A stretch of DNA of 64,000 nt from JAVVTR01 sp036653535 (GCA_036653535.1 JAVVTR010000004.1:1-64000), one strand, 5' to 3'. Positions 35,373 to 44,535 are shown, counted from the stretch's first letter. Notes: generated by a model from the letters alone, not told the origin. A program made the numbers and translations.

Positions 35373-36410
35373 GCAGAAACAAGTAGCAATACAAGAAAGG
35401 AGACCGAAGTCTCCCTAAGATTAATTAACTTTGTATTGCAATGTACAAGCAACTAACCATGGAGCAAAGATACGCAATCTCGGTCTTACTCCAACGCAAA
35501 TGCGGAAAAAAAGAAATATCGGAAGCCATTGGTGTCCATATTAGTAGCATCTATCGTGAGCTAAACAGAAATAAGAGTAAGCATAAATATTCTTACCTAA
35601 TAGCCCAAGAGATGAGTATTGAACGCAAAGAACGCCTTTGTGTGTCACGAAAATTCACAGCGGCACTTCAACGTGATGTGGAAAAAAAGATTAATGATGA
35701 CTGGTCGCCAGAGCAGATATGTGGCAGGCTAAAAGCGGAAGGCAAGCCTTCGGTATCTCATGAAACTATCTACAAGCACATAAGAACGGATAAGCGCAAT
35801 GGCGGTGCTTTGTGGATGCACTGTCGACATAAGCTAAAGCATCGCAAAAGACAAGTTGGCGATAAGCGCATACCAATTCGCAATAGAATTGGCATTGAAC
35901 AGAGACCGCCAGAAGCAAACGGCAAGCGTTTTGGTGATTGGGAGATGGACACAATCATTGGAAAAGATGGGCGTGAGGCTATTGTTACATTAGTGGAACG
36001 TAGCAAGAACTATATGCTAATGAGTAAGTTAAAGTACGGAAAAAATGCAAAAGCATTAGCTCAAAAAGTAATATCGATGTTACTTCCTTATAAAAATAAT
36101 GTACTTACTATTACAACTGATAATGGCACTGAATTTGCTGAGCATCAGTTAATAGCTCAAAAATTAAATACAAAAGTCTTTTTTGCACACCCTTATTCTT
36201 CATGGGAAAAGGGTGCAATTGAACACACAAATAAGTTAATCAGGCAGTACATTCCCAAAAAATCAGTATTTAAAACATTTTCTGATGCCCAAATATTGGA
36301 GATTCAACATAAAATTAATCGAAGACCACGTAAAAAATTAAACTTTAAATCACCCGTGCAATGCTTTTTCAATCTTTTGTTATAATTTCGCACTTGCTAC
36401 TTGAATCTGC
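35373..36410 (+). mobile_element. IS30-family insertion sequence
   Basis: About 1,038 bp holding one transposase gene. The ends are inverted repeats: GCAGAAACAAGTAGCAA on the left (35373-35389) and, reading inward from the right, GCAGATTCAAGTAGCAA (36410-36394), 15 of 17 identical. No clear target duplication can be read at these exact borders (TTA left, ATT right), so the true tips may differ by a base or two. Apparently intact. Confidence 0.8.
35441..36385 (+). CDS. IS30-family DDE transposase
   Basis: A 314-residue transposase. The N-terminal helix-turn-helix (LTMEQRYAISVLLQRKCGKK, then ISEAIGVHISSIYRELNRN) is typical of IS30. The catalytic residues are Asp170 in GDWEMDTIIG, Asp227 in TITTDNGTEF and Glu261 in WEKGAIEHTNKLIRQY. 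The length is usual for the family and there is no frameshift, so it may still be active. It stands immediately upstream of the GT6/GT11 pair, in the same orientation. Confidence 0.95.
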   Translation: MYKQLTMEQRYAISVLLQRKCGKKEISEAIGVHISSIYRELNRNKSKHKYSYLIAQEMSIERKERLCVSRKFTAALQRDVEKKINDDWSPEQICGRLKAEGKPSVSHETIYKHIRTDKRNGGALWMHCRHKLKHRKRQVGDKRIPIRNRIGIEQRPPEANGKRFGDWEMDTIIGKDGREAIVTLVERSKNYMLMSKLKYGKNAKALAQKVISMLLPYKNNVLTITTDNGTEFAEHQLIAQKLNTKVFFAHPYSSWEKGAIEHTNKLIRQYIPKKSVFKTFSDAQILEIQHKINRRPRKKLNFKSPVQCFFNLLL

Positions 36411-36434
36411 ATTTTAGAAAACTTGTCGAATAAA

Positions 36435-36466
36435 TTTGGTTTTATTAGATTTTTACTCTAATTTCG
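36435..36466 (+). promoter_or_regulatory. probable promoter of the GT6-GT11 pair
   Basis: TTTG (36435-36438), 20 bases, TAATTTCG (36459-36466), one base off TAnnTTTG. It lies between the IS right end and the GT6 start, so the pair need not depend on the IS. Confidence 0.6.
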
Positions 36467-36498
36467 TACATTGTAGTACAATCAAAAAATAGTTAATA

Positions 36499-37305
36499 AT
36501 GAAAGTGGGAATATTGTATTTTGGTGTTGGTCGGTATAGTATTTTTTGGAAAAAATTTTACAAATCCGCTGAACAATTTCTATTGAATGATTGTGAAAAA
36601 GAGTATTATGTATTTACAGATTCGGAAAATATTTTACAAGAAGCACATAATAAAAATGTTTATGTGTATGCTCAAGAAAGTTTAGGCTGGCCCAATATGT
36701 CATTAATGCGTTTCGAAATTTTTTTTAGAGCTTATGATCGCTTACAAAATGTGGATTATATCGTTTTTTTTAATGCTAATATAGAAATAAAGCGAAACAT
36801 TTATGCTAATGATTTTTTGCCAATTTTACCAGAGGACAACCTATTAGTTTGTTTGCATCCATATTACTACAACAAGCCAATCGATGAGTTCCCTTACGAT
36901 AGAAATAATAACAATAGAGCCTGTATTCCAAAGGGGAAAGGACGGTATTACGTTCAAGGAGCATTACAAGGTGGACGCACAAAATTTTTCTTGGAGGCAA
37001 TAGCAATCTTGAAAGATTGGGTTAATGAAGATCTAAAAAAAGGAGTTGTACCAGTATGGCATGATGAATCTTATTGGAATAAATACATTTTAGACAGAAC
37101 AGATTTAAAGGTTTTGTCCCCATCCTATTTATATCCAGAGGGTAAACACTTACCATTTGAAAAGAAAATTGAAATAGTAGACAAAGGACGTCATTTTGGT
37201 TTTGACTACTTGCGTGGATACAGAGATACACCCGAAAGTGATCTTAAACTTTTTTTCAAAGATAATGTACGAAAGTTTAAAAAATTAATTTTGAAAAAAG
37301 TTTGA
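36499..37305 (+). CDS. family 6 (ABO blood-group type) glycosyltransferase
   Basis: A 268-residue GT6 enzyme, the family of the human A/B transferases and alpha-1,3-galactosyltransferase, which add GalNAc or Gal in alpha-1,3 linkage. Landmarks: ILYFGVGRYSIFWKKFY, SLGWPNMSLMRFEIF, FFNANIE (residues 90-96; NAN replaces the DxD of the animal enzymes, as in most bacterial members, which work without metal), IPKGKGRYYVQGALQGG (143-159), VWHDESYWNKYIL (187-198, catalytic Glu190) and LSPSYLYPEG. No membrane anchor, as in bacterial relatives. Residue Ala155 stands where human B transferase has Ala268 and A transferase Gly268; Tyr122 stands at human position 235. Both suggest UDP-galactose rather than UDP-GalNAc, an inference. 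The stop overlaps the start of the fucosyltransferase gene. Confidence 0.9.
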   Translation: MKVGILYFGVGRYSIFWKKFYKSAEQFLLNDCEKEYYVFTDSENILQEAHNKNVYVYAQESLGWPNMSLMRFEIFFRAYDRLQNVDYIVFFNANIEIKRNIYANDFLPILPEDNLLVCLHPYYYNKPIDEFPYDRNNNNRACIPKGKGRYYVQGALQGGRTKFFLEAIAILKDWVNEDLKKGVVPVWHDESYWNKYILDRTDLKVLSPSYLYPEGKHLPFEKKIEIVDKGRHFGFDYLRGYRDTPESDLKLFFKDNVRKFKKLILKKV

Positions 37306-38204
37306 AAAAACTTTTATATTTTCAGGGGGGATTAGGCAATCAAATGTTTCAATATGCTTTTTATTTGTATTTACAAAAAAAAGGCATAAGTAGTCTTTAT
37401 GTTAATACCTCTTCCCGAAGTTTACACAGACATAATGGATTCGAACTGTTTGGAGTATTTCCTCGTCTACAGGAAAGGCCATTTCAAGAATGTAATCAAA
37501 GAATAATATCTTGGTTTTTATATTTGTTATATCAAAGTCGAACCCGAATTAAATATCCAACTCCTTATATTTTATTTGAAGATAAAAATAATAATTATAA
37601 AATATCAAATTCTTCTAAAAAATATATTTGGATTGGTTTTTGGCAAAAGAACGAGTATGTTGAATTTGTGGAAAACGAACTTCGGTCGTTGTTGGTTTTT
37701 AACCATAGCTCTATGGAAGAAAAAAACTTTAAACTTCAAATAGATACCATCCAATCTTGTACAAATTCGGTTAGTATTCACATTAGAAGAGGGGATTATC
37801 TACAAAAAAATCTATATCCTATTTATGGAACTATATGTACTGCAAATTACTACAAAAAAGCCATAGAATATATAAGCAGTCAAATCCAACATCCTGTTTT
37901 TTTTATATTTTCCGATGATATACCATGGGCAAAAGAAAATTTAGGATTAAAAAATGCTTGCTATATGGAGGGAAATTCCGGGATAAACAGTTTTAAAGAT
38001 ATGCAATTAATGAGTTTGTGTCAACATAATATTATTGCAAATAGTAGCTTTAGTTGGTGGGCGGCATGGCTAAATGTTAATCAAGACAAGATAGTGCTTA
38101 GTCCTGATAAATGGTATAATATAGATGGAGACACTACTGCAGAAAAACTTATTCCTAAAACTTGGATACGAATAGATACCTTAGGCCGGCTCAGAAATGC
38201 CTAA
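37302..38204 (+). CDS. family 11 alpha-1,2-fucosyltransferase
   Basis: A 300-residue GT11 enzyme, which transfers fucose from GDP-fucose to the 2-position of galactose, giving the blood-group H structure. Motifs: YFQGGLGNQMFQYAF (residues 6-20), SIHIRRGDYLQ (158-168, the GDP-fucose-binding HxRRxDY), FFIFSDDIPWAKENL and IANSSFSWWAAWLN. The start is TTG 37302-37304, which overlaps the TGA of the GT6 gene, implying translational coupling; MKKLLYFQGG is the family N-terminus and there is no nearby ATG. The last 24 bases overlap the convergent GT2 gene. GT6 enzymes of the blood-group type act on just this fucosylated product, so the pair forms a logical two-step module. Confidence 0.92.
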   Translation: MKKLLYFQGGLGNQMFQYAFYLYLQKKGISSLYVNTSSRSLHRHNGFELFGVFPRLQERPFQECNQRIISWFLYLLYQSRTRIKYPTPYILFEDKNNNYKISNSSKKYIWIGFWQKNEYVEFVENELRSLLVFNHSSMEEKNFKLQIDTIQSCTNSVSIHIRRGDYLQKNLYPIYGTICTANYYKKAIEYISSQIQHPVFFIFSDDIPWAKENLGLKNACYMEGNSGINSFKDMQLMSLCQHNIIANSSFSWWAAWLNVNQDKIVLSPDKWYNIDGDTTAEKLIPKTWIRIDTLGRLRNA

Positions 38205-39098
38205 AAGCCCCATGGATATATACCAACGATATTCCACAAGTTTAATGCCCATATTGGGTTTAAGGCACAAAGTATAACCCAATAATAACGCCAAAGTTCC
38301 TACCCACTTATAAATTTCTAATAAAATACGTTTAAAATAGGTAAAAGCAGAAATGTTTTTTGTACGTATTTTTTCACTGTATCCTATACTTGTAGCTAAT
38401 CTAATAAAAAATGCTTTACTAAGTCTTTTTGCAGGTACATAATGTGCAACTATTGCGGAAGGCAAATAATATATATTTTGCTTTTCTTTGCGTATTTTTT
38501 TAAAAATTTCTTTTTCTTCTGCACCTTCAAGATTATCGCCTTTTCTACCTAAATTTACATTAAATAATCCAATTTGAGAAAAGATAAAAGCCCTAAAAGC
38601 CATATTGGCTCCTATAGGATATTTTGTAGTAGGGAATTTCCTAATTGATTTTCCCAAATCAATAGAAGAGGTAATATCTAACAAATAGGACGACATCCAT
38701 TTGGGACGTTCTGTTTCAAATAATGGATATATATGCCCTCCAACGGCAACGGCATCTAGATGTTTTTCAAAAAAATTTACTAATTCTTCCAAATAATGGC
38801 TATTTGCAATAGCATCATCGTCAATAAAGCAAAGAATTTCTCCTTTTGCTAAGATAATGCCTCTATTCCGTGCGTAAGAAAGGCCTTGTTCCTTTTCTAA
38901 AGTATAATAAATACTATGTTCGGGATTATTTTGTTTAAAAGCAAGACAATATTCTTCCGTATTATCTGGTGAATTATTATTGATAATAATAATTTCATAA
39001 TCTTTAAATGCCAACGATTGTTTTACCAATGACTCCAAAGCCTTTGGTAAAAAATCCATGCGTTTGTATGTACAAACTATAACTGAAATTTTTGGCAT
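38181..39098 (-). CDS. family 2 glycosyltransferase
   Basis: A 305-residue GT2 enzyme with VIVCTYKRMDFLPKALESL, IIIINNNSPDNTEEYC, LSYARNRGIILAKGEILCFI and the DDD metal site (FIDDDA, near residue 92). IGANMAFRAFIF and NLEGAEEKEIFKKI mark the acceptor side. A hydrophobic C-terminal segment (WVGTLALLLGYTLCL) may associate it with the membrane. It starts 3 bases after the YfhO gene and overlaps the GT11 gene tail to tail by 24 bases. Donor and acceptor unknown; probably part of surface glycan assembly. Confidence 0.85.
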   Translation of the reverse strand: MPKISVIVCTYKRMDFLPKALESLVKQSLAFKDYEIIIINNNSPDNTEEYCLAFKQNNPEHSIYYTLEKEQGLSYARNRGIILAKGEILCFIDDDAIANSHYLEELVNFFEKHLDAVAVGGHIYPLFETERPKWMSSYLLDITSSIDLGKSIRKFPTTKYPIGANMAFRAFIFSQIGLFNVNLGRKGDNLEGAEEKEIFKKIRKEKQNIYYLPSAIVAHYVPAKRLSKAFFIRLATSIGYSEKIRTKNISAFTYFKRILLEIYKWVGTLALLLGYTLCLKPNMGIKLVEYRWYISMGLLGISEPA

Positions 39099-39101
39099 AG
39101 A

Positions 39102-41570
39102 TTATTTTATTTTATTATTTTTTACATACATCCTATTAATAGAATTAGCCATCGCTGCAAACAATAGTACATATAACAATGTCACGAATGCTATTGAAAT
39201 TTTAGACCACTTTTTTTCCGTATCCGATTCGTAAAGAAATGTAATTTCATGTTCTCCGGCAGGAACAACTAAAGCTCGTAAGATATAATTAACATAAAAG
39301 TGTTCCGTTTCCTTGCCATCTATAAATGCTTTCCATCCATGAGAATAATACACCTCCGAAAAAACAGCGACGCCTTGCTTTTGTTTAATGAATGCCTTGT
39401 AATTCAGTTTATTTGGCGCATAAGAAGTAAGTGTAATAATCGACTTAGATGCAGAATCTGCTGCTTGTATAGTTTTAGGAAGAATTTTGGAAAATTTCGA
39501 ATTTACTACAGCACAAGTTGCCGGATCTATAATATTTAGAGCATCTATTTCTTCAATAGGTGTTTTTACATAAATCAAAGTGTCTATAAACCATGCATTC
39601 CCCAATGCACTTGCATTCCGTTGCACCTGAGGTACTCCATCTGAAGCGGGTACAATGAAATATTTCGTATTAAGCATATTCAGAACTTTTACATTTGGTT
39701 TTGATAAATGACGTTCTATAATATCTTGATAACGACGTAATTTTACAGCGCTATATCCTCCAACGGATTTATGAAAATAAGAAGTTTTTGCATCATTGAA
39801 AGTATTGGTACTAACATTAAAAACACGGTAATGAGGATCTGTATCCTGTAAAATAAGACGATCCACATCACTCATCATAAATTCTTTTTTATATTGTTGT
39901 TTTTGCACAAAATGAGAGTCGTTAAAATAACGTTTATCAATACTCCATAAATCTATGGTAATAAGTACCCCCAATAAAACATAGAATGGTACTAATTTTA
40001 AGCGACCTTTTATATAATAATAAATTACACCAAATGACAATACTATAAATACCAAAGATCGTAAAGCATCGTGTATAAGCATGGAAGATCTATCTGCAAG
40101 GATGGCATCATAATACCAAGTAGGCAAATTGGCAAAGATGGAAGTATCGTTAGGGGAGGCAAAGGTATATACAACACTTCCCAAAATAATTACAAAAAGA
40201 CAAATTCCCCCTGTAATATAAAAAGATAATTTAAGATTAGCTATGTTTTTTATTTTATTCTTGGTTGGATCCAATAAATAATTTAATCCTAAAAAAGCCA
40301 ATAAAGGCATACATACTTCGGCCACTACCAAAATAGAAGATACTGCACGGAATTGATTATAAAAAGGAAAATAATCCATGAAAAATTCGGTCAAAGGCAT
40401 AAAATTACGTCCCCAAGATAAAGCAAAAGAGAAAATTGTTGCAATTAACAATGCCCATTTTATAGGTCCCTTGATACTAAATAAACCAAAGAAAAATAGA
40501 AACACAACAATAGCTCCAATATAAGTAGGCCCAGAGGTAAACGGTTGAGTACCCCAATAGGTTGGAGAATTTTGACAATATTGGGCAGCTTCCCTATTAG
40601 GCACACCATTGCTTGAAAGGGCTTTAAACAAATGAGAATTATTATCTAATTGGTTATTGGAACTTCCTCCCTTAAAATTGGGTATTAACAAGGTAAAAGT
40701 TTCATCAATTCCATAGCTCCATTGTGTAGCATAATCTATATCTAAGCCTTTAGATTGTCCATATTTTACAGCGGAAGTATCTAATTCAGAATGGCCTCCA
40801 CGCATAGTCTCCTTTACATATTCATTATTTGTCTTATAGAAAGATAGATTCGTTCCTAATCCAATAGCAAACCCGGATATAATAAAAAGAAGACTATATA
40901 CATACTGTTTTATGTTTTTTTCGCGAATGTATTGAATTCCTCTGCACACTATATAAATTCCTATGGCAAGAAGATAATAATACATCATCTGAGGATGATT
41001 GGGCATTGCAAAACTACTTCCGATTGCCATAAGGAATATACCCCATAATGTTTTTTTTCGAAAAATAAGTTCCGTACCTGCCAATATTAATGCAGAATTT
41101 GCAATGGCAAAAGCTTTTGTTACATGTCCTGCTTGTATAATAATAAAAAAATAGGAAGAAAAGGAAGTGGCAATGGCTGCAATAATACTTAAATAGGGAT
41201 TGAGTCGAAAAACACGGAAAAGAACATAAAAACACAATAAATAGCTAAAAATAATTGCCAATGTTTCGGGCAACCATAAACGAAACAAACCAATCAAAGG
41301 TATTTTTAATGTTTCAGCAGGTAATTGGTACGCTATCTGTAGCGTTGGCATACCGGAAAACATAGAATTGGTCCATCCCGTTTGATGACCTGTTGCTGCT
41401 CTATAATCATTGGCTTCTTTGGCCATTCCTTGCCAACTCGCTACATCATGCTGCATAAGTATATTCCCCTTTAACATAGGAGAGCAATAAACTATTGCAA
41501 GAAGAAGAAAAATACAAATAGCTAATGTATCCGGTAAAATTAATTTGAAAAATGATGTGAATTTCTTCAT
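39102..41570 (-). CDS. YfhO-family multi-spanning membrane protein
   Basis: An 822-residue protein with about a dozen transmembrane helices and a C-terminal extracytoplasmic domain (from about residue 590: FMMSDVDRLILQDTD, PHYRVFNVSTNTFND, VFSEVYYSHGWKAFIDGKE). This is the YfhO family, relatives of GT-C glycosyltransferases; Gram-positive members take part in lipoteichoic-acid glycosylation. An N-terminal loop QHDVASWQGMAKEANDYRAA carries the conserved Asp after the first helix. The start at ATG 41568-41570 (MKKFTSFFKLILPD) is preferred to one ten codons upstream. It is followed by the GT2 gene at 3 bases, so they are cotranscribed. Confidence 0.85.
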   Translation of the reverse strand: MKKFTSFFKLILPDTLAICIFLLLAIVYCSPMLKGNILMQHDVASWQGMAKEANDYRAATGHQTGWTNSMFSGMPTLQIAYQLPAETLKIPLIGLFRLWLPETLAIIFSYLLCFYVLFRVFRLNPYLSIIAAIATSFSSYFFIIIQAGHVTKAFAIANSALILAGTELIFRKKTLWGIFLMAIGSSFAMPNHPQMMYYYLLAIGIYIVCRGIQYIREKNIKQYVYSLLFIISGFAIGLGTNLSFYKTNNEYVKETMRGGHSELDTSAVKYGQSKGLDIDYATQWSYGIDETFTLLIPNFKGGSSNNQLDNNSHLFKALSSNGVPNREAAQYCQNSPTYWGTQPFTSGPTYIGAIVVFLFFFGLFSIKGPIKWALLIATIFSFALSWGRNFMPLTEFFMDYFPFYNQFRAVSSILVVAEVCMPLLAFLGLNYLLDPTKNKIKNIANLKLSFYITGGICLFVIILGSVVYTFASPNDTSIFANLPTWYYDAILADRSSMLIHDALRSLVFIVLSFGVIYYYIKGRLKLVPFYVLLGVLITIDLWSIDKRYFNDSHFVQKQQYKKEFMMSDVDRLILQDTDPHYRVFNVSTNTFNDAKTSYFHKSVGGYSAVKLRRYQDIIERHLSKPNVKVLNMLNTKYFIVPASDGVPQVQRNASALGNAWFIDTLIYVKTPIEEIDALNIIDPATCAVVNSKFSKILPKTIQAADSASKSIITLTSYAPNKLNYKAFIKQKQGVAVFSEVYYSHGWKAFIDGKETEHFYVNYILRALVVPAGEHEITFLYESDTEKKWSKISIAFVTLLYVLLFAAMANSINRMYVKNNKIK

Positions 41571-41840
41571 GATCTTAGGTTTTCTTAAATAAAAATGCAA
41601 TTAAAACAAAATAATTTTCTATACTGTTCTTCCCCCCCATCCCCTCATATTCCCTACGTTTTTTTTACTAAAAAGAAAGATGCTTTCTAGCAAAAAACGA
41701 GCAAATTTACAGTTTATAATTTAGTTTTCAAACTGTCTACCATAATTTGATTATCAACGAAAAAACATAGTATTTTTTAACCTTTCCATTACACCTTGGG
41801 GTATACTCTCCAATTTCGGGAACATGGCATCTTTCCTTTT

Positions 41841-43034
41841 TTAAGCATATTTTTCCACTACCCATGCTGCAAAAGGTTTGCTGGCCGTAAAAGCCGGAGA
41901 AACGGCATTAAGTACATGTATGCTTTTATCATCGGCTTCAATTACAAAATCCATAACTAATTCTTTCGTTTCTTTACGGAGTAATTGAGCACGCAAACCC
42001 GGTCGTGTCCATTCTTGAAATCCAGAGGCCTCTATGTGTTTTACCATTTTGGAGGCTAAACCGTAAAAATATTTTCGATTATATTTACGAATCTCCTCCA
42101 AAGCTAAGGTGCGAAATTTAAAAGAATTTAAAAGAAATAACTTAGCCTCCCAACCCAAAATAGTAAACAATTCTCCCATTTTAAAATTAGACAAACCCTT
42201 ATAATTTTCTCTCCAAAAAGCAGGAATGGAAGTAGGCCCTATTTTTATATGTTCATCTACTGTTACCGTATAATGCACCCCCAAAAAAGGATTACCCAAA
42301 TTAGGCACAGGATAAACATTGGTTTTTATAGGCATATCTGTAAGAATATATTTTAAGTAAATTCCTTTAAATGGAATAATTACATAATTTTTAGAAAAGC
42401 CAAAATCGCGGGCCACCCTATCTGCATATAAACCGGCCGTATTAATTAGTCGAACCCGAGCTGTAAACTCTTTACCGCTTTCCGTTTCTACCCTATTATC
42501 CTCTATCCGTCTTTTATAACCATCCTCAAAAAAGAAAAGCACTCCTTTAGAAATCAATTCTTTTTTCATACACAAACAAATTTCCACCGGATCTACAGTG
42601 GAGGTAGTTGGAGACCATAAAGCAAACTTATACGTTTTTACATTGGGATCATACTTTTTCACTTCCTCTTCCGGTATAAGTTTTATATCCACCCCATTCG
42701 CCTTCCCTCTTTTTTCTAATTCATATAAAGACTTTAATTCTTCTTCATTCTGCGTTACCACTAATTTTCCACATTCATTAATTTTAAGCCCATTATCCTT
42801 ACAGTATTGGCGCATATATGCATTTCCTTCCCGTGTAAAGCGAGCTTTCAAGGAATCGGCCGTATAGTAAAATCCCGCATGTAAAACGCCACTATTTCTG
42901 CCACTACTATGCAATGCGACTTCTTTCTCTTTTTCCAAAATAACCACTTGTCGATCTGGATATTTGCTTTTCAATTCTCGTGCTATAGCCATACCTATGA
43001 CCCCTGCCCCTATAATTAAATAATCTGTTGTCAT
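41841..43034 (-). CDS. lhgO: L-2-hydroxyglutarate oxidase-type FAD oxidoreductase
   Basis: A 397-residue flavoprotein of the LhgO family, which oxidises L-2-hydroxyglutarate to 2-oxoglutarate. The FAD-binding GAGVIG (residues 8-13) and HSSGRNSGVLHAGFYY (42-57) are typical, as are CGKLVVTQNEEE, TVDPVEICLCM, LINTAGLYADRVARDFG, VYPVPNLGNPFLGVHYTVTV and the terminus AVSPAFTASKPFAAWV. It begins 4 bases after the flippase gene. Such oxidases are also found in surface-polysaccharide loci, where the substrate may be different. Confidence 0.85.
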   Translation of the reverse strand: MTTDYLIIGAGVIGMAIARELKSKYPDRQVVILEKEKEVALHSSGRNSGVLHAGFYYTADSLKARFTREGNAYMRQYCKDNGLKINECGKLVVTQNEEELKSLYELEKRGKANGVDIKLIPEEEVKKYDPNVKTYKFALWSPTTSTVDPVEICLCMKKELISKGVLFFFEDGYKRRIEDNRVETESGKEFTARVRLINTAGLYADRVARDFGFSKNYVIIPFKGIYLKYILTDMPIKTNVYPVPNLGNPFLGVHYTVTVDEHIKIGPTSIPAFWRENYKGLSNFKMGELFTILGWEAKLFLLNSFKFRTLALEEIRKYNRKYFYGLASKMVKHIEASGFQEWTRPGLRAQLLRKETKELVMDFVIEADDKSIHVLNAVSPAFTASKPFAAWVVEKYA

Positions 43035-43038
43035 AAAA

Positions 43039-44535
43039 CTATTTTTTTAAAATGTTGAATTTTCGTAAATATGTATCCACTAACGAATTTACCTCTTCCG
43101 ATATTTTCATCCCATATATGGCACCCACCGCAACTATTCCTAAAAGACTGCTTCTTAAAAAAGCATCCTCTACCGGATTTTCTAAGGGTGAAATACATTG
43201 GTTCAGGCCCAATAAAATCCCCATTAAAATTACCACTTTTAATAAAGACCAAGTAAAAGGATGAATCTTCATTTTCCACGCAATAAAAGTAACAATAAGA
43301 GAATTATATATACCCACGGAGATAAGCGTTGCTAAAGCAGCACCACTAATTCCAAATATCGGTATGAAGATATTATTACTTACCACCGTCAACACGGCCA
43401 ATAGCAATACAAAGGGAACCGAATAACGATAATATTTCGACACATTCAAAATGGAACCTCCAAAATTAGCCATCATATCCAATAATTTTGCCATAGAAAT
43501 AAATAAAACCACATACATTCCCTGTATATAAACATCCCCATTGGGCATAATTTGGTAAATATTATCCATGTTGATCCATAAAAAAACGAAGATAGTACAG
43601 CCTGCCAAAAATTGGTTTAAAGATACCCGTTTATAATAATAGGACGCTCTATCATAATCTTTATTTTTAAAAGCTTCCGAAACCAAAGGGAGAGAGATAG
43701 TACTAATGGATCGGGATGGCATTTCAATAATAGCGGCCATAAAATAAGCCACACTGTAAATTCCAGTATAAGCCAAGCCCATTTTAGCACTTACCATAAA
43801 AATATCTAATTTCATAGATAATAAATTTCCAATCAGCGCCAATATAAAAAACAAAGAATAGGTAGTTATATCCTTACGCAAAGGGCGAGGTATGTCTTTT
43901 TTTAAATCATGTTGCAAAGATAATTTTCCAATACGACTAATATAAAACAAATCTACCAAAGCAGTTATACCATAGGCAAAAATAGTAGCCACTACAAAAC
44001 CATTCAAATTAAGAACATCAAAAGCATAAAGCAAAATAGCTCCAATAGTAAGTAATCGCAAACCTATTTCTCTCATAAAACGAGGAACCACAATACGCAT
44101 AAGCACATTGGAATAGGTTTCAAAAACTGCCATGTAAATTAAAAAAACCGACAAAGGGAAAACCCAAAAGTAGTATTGGGAAAACAAAGGCGAATTAGTA
44201 TCGAAATAGGCCGATATTGGCTGCTTAAAAACAAAATAAATCGTAAAGAAAAACAAAATCCCTACTAAAGGTAACATCAGCATATAAAAAAAGAAACCTT
44301 TATGCTTGCCATTTTCCGTTCGAAAATAAGGAAAATAGCGAAAGCCCGAATTAGAAACCCCCAACTGAGCCAAACAAGATATGAAAGTAGCCGCCTCTAT
44401 TAATATTCGTGTTAAACCTATTTCTTCCGCTTGCAAAAAACGAGTAGCAATAAACAAAGTATTCAAAAATCCTATAAATGCCCCCACATAGGTCACTATA
44501 GTTCCTTTAATACTTTGTCGTATAACAATTCCCAT
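43039..44535 (-). CDS. Wzx-type oligosaccharide flippase (MOP superfamily)
   Basis: A 498-residue integral membrane protein with about fourteen transmembrane helices, family signatures at the N-terminus (SIKGTIVTYVGAFIGFLNTL, FLQAEEIGLTRILIEAATF) and the middle (LDIFMVSAKMGLAYTGIYSV). MOP flippases turn lipid-linked glycans across the inner membrane. Position among glycosyltransferases, YfhO and LhgO supports a role in surface glycan export. The next gene on the strand (lhgO) begins 4 bases after it ends. Confidence 0.85.
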   Translation of the reverse strand: MGIVIRQSIKGTIVTYVGAFIGFLNTLFIATRFLQAEEIGLTRILIEAATFISCLAQLGVSNSGFRYFPYFRTENGKHKGFFFYMLMLPLVGILFFFTIYFVFKQPISAYFDTNSPLFSQYYFWVFPLSVFLIYMAVFETYSNVLMRIVVPRFMREIGLRLLTIGAILLYAFDVLNLNGFVVATIFAYGITALVDLFYISRIGKLSLQHDLKKDIPRPLRKDITTYSLFFILALIGNLLSMKLDIFMVSAKMGLAYTGIYSVAYFMAAIIEMPSRSISTISLPLVSEAFKNKDYDRASYYYKRVSLNQFLAGCTIFVFLWINMDNIYQIMPNGDVYIQGMYVVLFISMAKLLDMMANFGGSILNVSKYYRYSVPFVLLLAVLTVVSNNIFIPIFGISGAALATLISVGIYNSLIVTFIAWKMKIHPFTWSLLKVVILMGILLGLNQCISPLENPVEDAFLRSSLLGIVAVGAIYGMKISEEVNSLVDTYLRKFNILKK

